Assembly: GCA_964017185.1 (NCBI GenBank)
Contig: OZ024877.1
Span: forward strand, 8,774,201-8,838,200
Source: Rugalucina vietnamica
Lineage: Eukaryota > Mollusca > Bivalvia > Lucinida > Lucinidae
Direction: 5' to 3'
DNA: 64,000 bases
The notes beneath the pieces were generated by a model that did no database searches, was not told the DNA's origin, and saw nothing but the letters and a program-made list of their open reading frames with translations. Below are positions 56,352 through 64,000 of this stretch, piece after piece; positions within the stretch are counted from its first letter, which is position 1; each line of letters begins with the position of its first letter. Made by a program: the position numbers and the translations under genes.

Positions 56352-57419
56352 CTTAAGGAATTAAAATACGCAACACATAAAATCAAATTGTAACTTAATT
56401 ATATTTGACTTTCTTATAAAATATCTTCTGTAGAAATGACTTGCAGACTGCTTGTGGCATGTGATGAAATGAGCAAACGCAATTTCATTGATAAAATAAA
56501 TGTCAAAATGTCAAAAACATGAAAATCTGTTACGTAAACGTCGGGCGAAGGTGAAGATGCCAAATATTGTGCATGCTTGATACTCCGACATCGCTTTAAT
56601 AATTTGCGAAAAGGATTAGTGCCATTGCATACTTGAATGCATTACCATGATGCGTTAAAACTGGTTGACGCAATGTAAAAGTGCACAAAAAAGAAAGATG
56701 AGCAATTAATGTCACTTAGATTTTTGATGTGGACCTTTTGTGTTATACGGTATTCATCGAACCTATGTGTTTTTCAAGCAACAATGACATCAAAGTAACC
56801 CCAGATTTGCACCTTACATATAGTAAAATCGGGGAAATAAGACGTTGGTAATAAAGTCTGAATGTTTAATTATTTTCCATAAAACCATAGATTGTAGGTA
56901 TCTGTTAGAATTGACCTGACGAGGCAATCATAACATGTCCTCAAATTTCGTGGATTTATGGAGAACAAATGTAATGAATGCCAAATACAATCAAAATCCT
57001 CTTTATCATAAAACACTACGTGCAAACGGAATTGTATCCGTAATGTGACGTTGCAGGATCCGTAGTGATACCAAGCGTTTGTTTTGGCATTGACGTAGAG
57101 GATGTTAGCATATCCTAATTCTACCGACGGGTCAATGGTAACATCTGTAATAACTTTTAACAGTTTCGAAAACAAAGAAAATGGTTTTGACTCAAGTTTG
57201 ACTTCAATTGATCATGTTTCGAGGCTGTGCTACTGTGGGTCAGAGAGGTTATGTGCACGACATTAAGCAAATGCAGCCGACATAGCGGCTTTACCTGCTG
57301 TAATTTGACATTAAGATACTGATTTCATATCATAAGACCAATAACACCACAATCTTGCTTCACAAAGACAGCCTACAATAACCCAAAATGATGTTTGTTG
57401 CAATTCTTTATTCCTTAAG
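56352..57419. mobile_element. 1.07-kb non-autonomous TIR element Y
   Basis: Begins CTTAAGGAATTAAAATACGC and ends with the inverse of CTTAAGGAATAAAGAATTGC. It is related to X (17411-20947) in opposite orientation. The minus-strand frame at 57175-56870 (101 codons, LKVITDVTIDPSVELGY) matches the start of a shorter frame in X. I do not recognise a domain and this may be a non-coding remnant of an internal gene. Confidence 0.68.
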
Positions 57420-59092
57420 TATAAAACACTTTGCCGACAAATGCTTTAAAGAAACACACCGGGCTCTACAGTAACATAAGTCGGTGATTTAAAATTTCGG
57501 ATCTAGCTGGTACCTTTTATGTACATAAAGCTAGAATTAGGGCGCTGATCAGTTACTGCACGGATGGTATGTGTCTTTGATTTCGCATATATAAAACAGG
57601 TTTACTTATGATACAGTTCGGTTCGTTTAAAATAAGTCATCTTCGGGTGAGCGATGTGGTCCAGGCACTACTTTATATTGTGTAATCATAACCCGGGGAA
57701 TATTCGTATTGTCATCAAATAAAAAGACAACAGGTCTGTTTGCTGTAAAACCGTGCATTGATGCTAAAATGATGCGTGTTATTTTAATAGTAACAGTTGA
57801 AAGAAAATAGTAGAAAGCTACGGACCAAATGGATTTCAATTAGTGTGGTGATGTATACGCACAAGTTGTGTCAAGAAAATATGAAACCTCTTCAAACGCC
57901 CGCAGTCAGAAACAAGTCACTGGAAATTGCAAATACATGTATTGCTAAACAACTACCGTGTAAACTTACATTCGAAAACGTCATCACAGTTTCATAGTGA
58001 AAAGGTACAAGTAGGCAAAGTGGGCATAAAATGTCAGATCTTTTTGTGTGTTTTTTATCTTAGTATTTCAATGGATTGCATCTTAGATATGGCAGTAGAG
58101 TTTTCCGATAAGATATCTGTCTGCACTAGTAAAACGTCATTAAAATGCATCTTGAAATCTTTGAAAAGCGTGCACACTTCGTCATTACAAATCTGATGCA
58201 AGGAAAAACACCCGGCCATCCATTTGCGCTGATGACTTTGCGCTGGACTCTCGTCCGGGTCGCCTTTAGTTGATGTCTTGAGCTATTTACTTTTCCAGAG
58301 CGCCTAAATTGTGGCAATTGAATGATAAACTAATAAAAACTAAAATTAAAGTTCAGCACAAGATTACTATGATCGCGAACTCGAAAAATTCTATAATTTT
58401 AGAATACGAAGTAACAATCGAGGAGACACATTATTTTAACTTACAGAACGTGTAATCCCTCGTGGGTAGACAAATAAATTAGTTTTAGTTATTAACCAAA
58501 GCTAAGTAATAAACAGTGCGACAGTCTGATTCTTCTTAGACTACAAAAGTGTGAAAGCATTGTTTCCAGATACATTTATATACGCCTTGTGTGCTGGGAA
58601 CAACACCTTTATTTGCGAAAACGATTTTTAAATACGGTTCTTGTAAAGTAGAGCGATTAGAATCTCCAAATCCTACAAGTCAATCTACATTCGAAATCTG
58701 AGAGTAAAGCTATATAAAAGCACAGCATCCCAGCAGGGAAGTGACATCAGGCGCATTTTTCCTATGACAATGTTATTATTCGGATAAACTCCAATAATAG
58801 ACAGTGAAGGTTTCATATTTGCTTGGCATGCTCGTGTTTGAGCCAATTTTGAAAAGGATGCCAGAATGTTAACATACAGTTTGATCTTAACAAACCTGGT
58901 TCGTGAACTGAAGGGCACATTTTACTCTTAAATGCAATATGGCCACTGTCTTTGAAGCATTATCCAAACAGTACAAATGAGTGGACATTCCGGATCACTG
59001 GTAATTGGCAATAAATGATTGTTAAAATGAGGTGTACGGAAAATGCTATAGTGATCATGAGTGGTTTTGAGCAGTATACACAAACAACATTT
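57420..59092. other. Non-coding stretch, little recognised
   Basis: A degenerate piece resembling the MITE hairpin (AGGGCGCTGATCAGTTACTG) lies near 57540. The terminal ~16 nt of the RT-element tail occurs inverted at 58003-58018. No gene is seen. Confidence 0.45.
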
Positions 59093-59326
59093 GAGCCGCC
59101 CCATGGGAAAACCAACAATCTGCATAGGCGAAAACAAAGGCGCAGATCAGCTTCGCGGTAACCGCGAAGCTGATCAGCGCCTTTGTTTTCGCTACGCGGA
59201 TAGTACAATTCCTCCTCTACTTAACTCCACAATTTCAAGCTTTTAGCCTGCTTCTGTGCTTGTACAGGCCAGTTTGTGTCAGACCTGTTCGGAAACCACA
59301 TTGTTGGTTTTCCCACGAGGTGGCTC
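59093..59326 (+). mobile_element. 235-bp palindromic MITE, copy 3
   Basis: The best preserved copy: starts GAGCCGCCCCATGGGAAAAC, ends GTGGCTC, flanked by ATTT (59089-59092, 59327-59330). The central hairpin is nearly perfect around GCGGTAACCGC. Confidence 0.85.
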
Positions 59327-59658
59327 ATTTGGCTGTCATTAATAACATACGAATGTGCTCTTTTCATTCTACCTTCAATGTCAGAATGTCAACGTCGTCT
59401 TTTTCCAGTAAATCATAAGTGAGAATCGGTCCCTGATAAAAAGCTGCATTAAGTCAGACAGCTATGTACTTATCACATTAATAAAATAACAGTCTGTCTG
59501 TCTTGACGCACTTGTATATTGCTCTTAATAAGCTGTCATCGAATTGCGGAAGTTGAACAAGCAATTAAATTATAAGTATTTGGCCTTTGCCAAAGGACAT
59601 GCGGACAAAGGGGTACGTCATGCTATCGTCTCAATCTTCAAGTTTAGTTTTGTCCAAA

Positions 59659-59661
<3 letters not shown>

Positions 59662-59690
<29 letters not shown>
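59662..59690. repeat. Poly-A tract
   Basis: 29 A, followed by one arm of the foldback family (59705-59762, GACATAGATTGCGGGTACAC). Confidence 0.9.
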
Positions 59691-59692
<2 letters not shown>

Positions 59693-59762
59693 AAAACAAT
59701 TGACATTTTTTAATATTTTTGCTCAAGACATAGATTGCGGGTACACGTTAAAACCGCCTCGA

Positions 59763-61071
59763 CCTATTCGTACTGGTACTTTAGATTACGAGGTTGTGGT
59801 ATGGAAAGTCTCAAAGAACACCTGTAGATGTTATATACATGTACATAATATCATATATACCTGACAGCAAAAGTTTCGCAACACATATGCAAAATTCTTC
59901 TTATCGACTCAATAGATCAGTGATATTACTGTTGGCAAGTCCAGTTCTTTTGCATACAACATGAAAATCAGAACGCTGCGGCTTATGGTTGCCGAGAAAA
60001 CGCCAACACTTCAAAGTAACCCATTTTTAAAAGTCACAGAGGTAAATAAAAATACCATACATTGTATACGAAAATGAAATTCTTAAGCAATGTTTGTTTT
60101 CAAAAGCAAAAAGGACAGCAAACACAAATATGGACATTTTATGCCTTGGTCTACAGCTGTACGTTTATTATGTGTGTGTGGCGTGTTTGTTTTGACGTTA
60201 TTGTCTGTTAAAAGGCAAACGAATATCATTAATTAAAATATGTCATTGGCATAATGTAGCCAACAGTACATTGCACAAATGACTAAACTATCGCGTCCTA
60301 GCCGAGCATAATGAGTATGCAATGGCTGTTGGAAAAAATAAGCTGAAGTCAACAAGAAACGCAGCAACTGAGAGTGCTGCTAAACAATAGATTCCAAACA
60401 CGTTTGTTGATTTCTGCTTGTACAGACATTAGGTTATTGATTCATGCTGTTTGTTTTCAAATCAAATTATACACCCATATTTTAGACGCAAATTGTTAAC
60501 AATATACAAACGTCACATTAACGTCAGAACAAAAACATGCGGTCAAATGCCGTTTGTGGCAGATCATTACTCCCTGTGTATGGGCATGAAATAACCCTTC
60601 AAAATATCCTTACATGGGCAATATAGAAGAAAACAACGATGTAAATTGTTACGTTTCTTTTGCGTTTAAGTATATTATAGCCAAGATTGCGACAACCATG
60701 TTTACATTTCACTCATGTGAGATTTTATTTTATTCCACTTCACTATAATTTTGGAAAAGGACTGTACTGGGTCCAGTTTCAGCACAGCATCTAGGACCAG
60801 TTCTGATCCTACATATATCACATTAACATTGCCCGGGATAGAATGTAAAAAAATCCTAGGAGAAAATTAGCTAGATCAAATTGGGCACTGCTCTCATTTT
60901 AACGTCAGACGCGATATGAAATTATACACTTAGTCCTACATTCTAGACCTTAACAACTGTCTAATTCCTATTGACCGTCTTTCACAGGACACTTATTTAG
61001 CTCCATTATGGGGTTTATGACCACAAACGACATATCTCATTATCGCCCTACTTGTCTTTAGCAGTAGTCGC
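59763..61071. other. Non-coding stretch, nothing recognised
   Basis: AT-rich, with no frames above chance and no repeat that I can name. Confidence 0.4.
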
Positions 61072-61412
61072 TGATGGTGAGGTTAGGTACATGTACCTGT
61101 AAAATCGATTTAAGCCCGCCAGAAATTTTATATTACTGATCGTTCGAAGGCGATACTTCTGTCACAGTGGTGGTTCTTGTCTTGGTGTTTAATTTTTTGT
61201 GCTGTTGGCGCTTTATGTATGTTTTCATATTTTAGTTAAGTTTAGGTAACTGAGTGGCCACCTATTGGGAAAATAGCTGCCCATTCGGCCTACGATATGT
61301 TTTCATGGTACAAGTACCTGATTGTTAATTTAGTTTTTCCCATCTCGGTTTTTGGAGTGGGAGTCTTTTTATGATTGCACCTTTTCCTGATCTGTGCCTA
61401 CTTGTACCATTT
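61072..61412 (+). mobile_element. RT-element tail, 340-nt copy
   Basis: Starts in GATGGTGAGGTTAGGTAC and ends CTACTTGTACCATTT; the hairpin CCCATCTCGG...GAGTGGG is preserved. Confidence 0.72.
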
Positions 61413-61817
61413 TATTCTCATTTTATCAAAGACGTTACCCAATGATTGAACATGATGTGTTTGCCTTGTATTTCAGATACAAGTTTTGTAATAACGTGAC
61501 AGTCCTTCTTAAGATTTCACATGGAGATGACGTTTCCTGATTAATAAGAATATTTAACGAAACAAATATATATTCCTACTTTATGAAACGCGATCTCTCA
61601 TTTATTTGACAGCAAATGGCAATCGTGACATAATTCGTCTGTAAGATTACGACTTTTGCAAGTTTTCTTCTAAATTAAATCATTATGCTGACTTATTTCG
61701 TTAAATACTACATCAATTTTGCGCAATTTATAATATCTTATGTAATACATCAGACAATTGGACGTGATTAATTCTCTGCTTGATTAGCAAGGCTCAAAAC
61801 AGCTACAAACGCCCTAG

Positions 61818-62096
61818 ACTAGTTTAAGCCCGCCAATAATTTTATATTACTGATTGTTCCAAGGCGGTACTATTGTGGTGGTTCTTATTGTTTTATGTTT
61901 TGGTATTGATTTTTTGTGCTGCACCTTCTGTACGTTCGTGTATTACTAACTGAGTGGCCGCCTATTGGGAAATAGCTGCACATGCGGCTTACGATATGGT
62001 TTCTGAGTATAAGCGCCTAATTGTCGATTTTGTTTTTCCCACCTCGTATTTTGGAGTGGAGTTTCTTTCTGACTGCGCCGTTTCCTGATCATTGCT
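61818..62096 (+). mobile_element. RT-element tail, diverged 280-nt copy
   Basis: Starts at TTTAAGCCCGCC and ends near CCTGATCATTGCTGAGG. The last bases differ from the consensus. Confidence 0.65.
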
Positions 62097-62319
62097 GAGG
62101 TATGGAAGAAACTTTCCTGCCACCAGTAAGGAAAAGTGGGGTTTGTCGCAGATTTTTAGCGTTTTTGTCTGGCTGTTGGTCCATGAGCTATTTAAGATGT
62201 CGGTACCACCTGACCTGAACAGATCCCCCCGCACTTTTTGATAATTTTGGCATGTATAGAATTAGATAAAATCGGGGGGACCTTTCTAGGTGGTAGCTTT
62301 ATGGTTAAAATCTTCGAGT

Positions 62320-64000
62320 TTATTCTAGTATACCCCCTTCATTTGTCTGTGTTTTTTCTCTTATATCTTAAGTTTTCTTCAATTTTATGAACAAGATAGT
62401 CATCTTTCATCTTGTTCATATGTCTTATTATATAACATGGCTATCAATTATTGTCATATCAATCATTTGATACCAATTTTAGCTCTCTAGGACTTTTGGC
62501 TGCTGAGATATAAACGTTTCTGTTGGTATACCCCTCTATTTTTCTGTCATTTTTATCTAATATTTTAAGTTCTCATCAATATTTAACACTAAGAACGCCT
62601 AGTTTTTTATAAATCTTATCCTATGGTTATACAACAATTCCATAGCAATCATTTGATACCAATTTCGGCTCTCTATAACTTTTGGTTGCCGAGTTATAAA
62701 GGTTTTTTGTGGTATACCCCCTCCACTTTTTTACTATGATTTTTCTCTAATATTTATAGTTTTTATCAATATTCGAAAAAAGTAAGTCAGGTTGTTTGTG
62801 TCTCTTACCACGTGGTTTTAGAACATTATCTTAGCAATTATTTGATACCAATTTCAGCTTTCCAGAGCTGTTTGTCATTGAGATAGTAGCAGTTTTATTG
62901 GTATACCCCCTCATTTGCAAGTGACTTTTCTCTTATATCTCAAGTTCTTTTAAATATTTGAGAAACAAGAAAGTCAGCTTGTTTATACACTTGTTGCATG
63001 GTTATAGAATATTGTCATAGCAATCATTTTATAACAATTTCAGCTCTGTAGAGCCTTTGGTGATTGAGATATAAGCAGTTTTATTGATATACCCCCTTCT
63101 TTGCCAGTGATTTTTCTCCTATATCTTAAGTTTTCTTTGAGCAGCAAAAACGTCAGCTTGCTATATACCTTTTACATGGTTATAGAATATTGTTATATCA
63201 ATTATTTGATACCAATTTCAGCTCTCTAGGACTTTTGGTTGTTGAGATATATATGTTTCCTTTGGTATACCCCCTATATTTTTGTGATTTTTCATCTAAT
63301 AGTTTAAGTTTTCATCAATATTCAAACACTAATAAAGTCTAATTTTTGATAAATCTTATCTTATGATTATAGAACATTACCATAGCAATCATTTGATACC
63401 AATTTAAGCTCTCTGTATCTTTTGGTTACTGACGTATTAAGTGTTTTGGTGGTATACCCCCTCCACTTTTCTGTGATTTTTCTCTAATATTTAAAAATTT
63501 TATCAATATTCAAAAAAAGTAAGTCAGATTGTTTAAGTGACTTACCAAGCGGTTTTAAAGCATTATTTTAGCAATCATTTGATACCAATTTCAGCTTTCT
63601 AGGGCTATTTGTCGATGAGATATTAGCAGTTTTATTGGTATACCCCTTCGTTTGCCAGTGATTTTTCTCTTATATCTTAAGTTCTTTTAAATATTTGAGC
63701 AACAAGAAGGTCAGCTTGTTTATATACTTGTTACATGGTTATAGAATATTGTCAAAGCAATCATATTATAGCATTTTCAGTCTCTAGAACTTTTGGATAT
63801 TGAGATATATACGTTTCCGTTGGTATACCCCCTATATTTTTCTGAGATTTTTTATCTTATATTTAAAGTTCTCATCACTATTTCATCAATGAGAAAGTCA
63901 AATTATTTATGTTATATCACATGATTAAAGAAAGTTATTCTAGCAATTATTTGATACCAATTTAAGCTCTCTAGATCTTTTGGTCACTGAGATATTAGCA
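62320..64000. repeat. ~185-bp satellite with four-monomer higher-order period
   Basis: GGTATACCCC marks monomer starts near 62526, 62711, 62898, 63089, 63266, 63452, 63640 and 63821, spacing about 181-190 nt. ATTTGATACCAATTT recurs in most monomers. Monomers four apart share private text (for example ATAAATCTTATC near 62610 and 63345; CCACTTTT at 62716 and 63459). The array runs off the window. Confidence 0.85.

Noticed and set aside
59544..59864. 106-codon frame with a poly-Lys run
   Set aside because: The Lys run is the poly-A tract and the rest is a foldback arm.
62320..64000. Coding exon series with conserved GGTATACCCC
   Set aside because: Equal spacing and whole-monomer similarity show a tandem satellite; the monomers contain stops in all frames.

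Overview
The window reads as repeat-rich nuclear DNA of an invertebrate animal, most likely a mollusc. That placement is an inference from the transposable-element mix and the AT-rich, intron-like texture; the sequence does not identify the species. I recognise no intact host gene, functional tRNA or rRNA gene, CRISPR array or bacterial-style operon. Nearly every supported feature is a mobile element, a fragment of one, or a satellite or microsatellite. Most short open frames are chance translations of repeats.

Layout. 0.26-4.95 kb: a nearly complete tyrosine-recombinase retrotransposon on the minus strand with Ngaro/PAT-type split direct repeats, an intact recombinase and frame-damaged gag and pol. 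5.1 kb: a 235-bp MITE whose relatives recur at 54.4 and 59.1 kb. 8.7-13.2 kb: a nested stack, with an old non-LTR fragment (minus) interrupted by an endonuclease-less reverse transcriptase element (plus), itself interrupted by an 837-bp TIR element. 13.8-17.2 kb: a 3.4-kb near-perfect inverted repeat made of Penelope-like 3' ends, with a GIY-YIG endonuclease tail, a 27-bp tandem repeat and hammerhead-ribozyme-like ends. 17.4-20.9 kb: a 3.5-kb non-autonomous TIR element whose 1.07-kb relative lies at 56.4-57.4 kb. 22.4-30.3 kb and 32.9-48.7 kb: two diverged copies of one segmental duplication, each carrying its own insertions (TTAA MITE, foldbacks, SINE, two CR1/Jockey-like fragments, a 5-kb inverted-end element), so each copy shows empty sites for the other's insertions. 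51-55 kb: a third copy of the reverse transcriptase element carrying a 5'-truncated copy of its own family in reverse, mariner-like ends, and two opposed foldback elements. 62.3 kb to the end: a ~185-bp satellite with a four-monomer higher-order period.

How the parts relate. One 3' end, closing in a small hairpin and a tract ending GTACCTTTT, is shared by three coding copies and more than ten short copies that begin at different points. This suggests 5'-truncated reverse transcription by one family. The Penelope-like ends keep a hammerhead fold whose stem II changes in a compensatory way between copies. The duplicated units give relative dates for several insertions. All identities here were judged by eye from the sequence and the translations; no alignment or database search was run.
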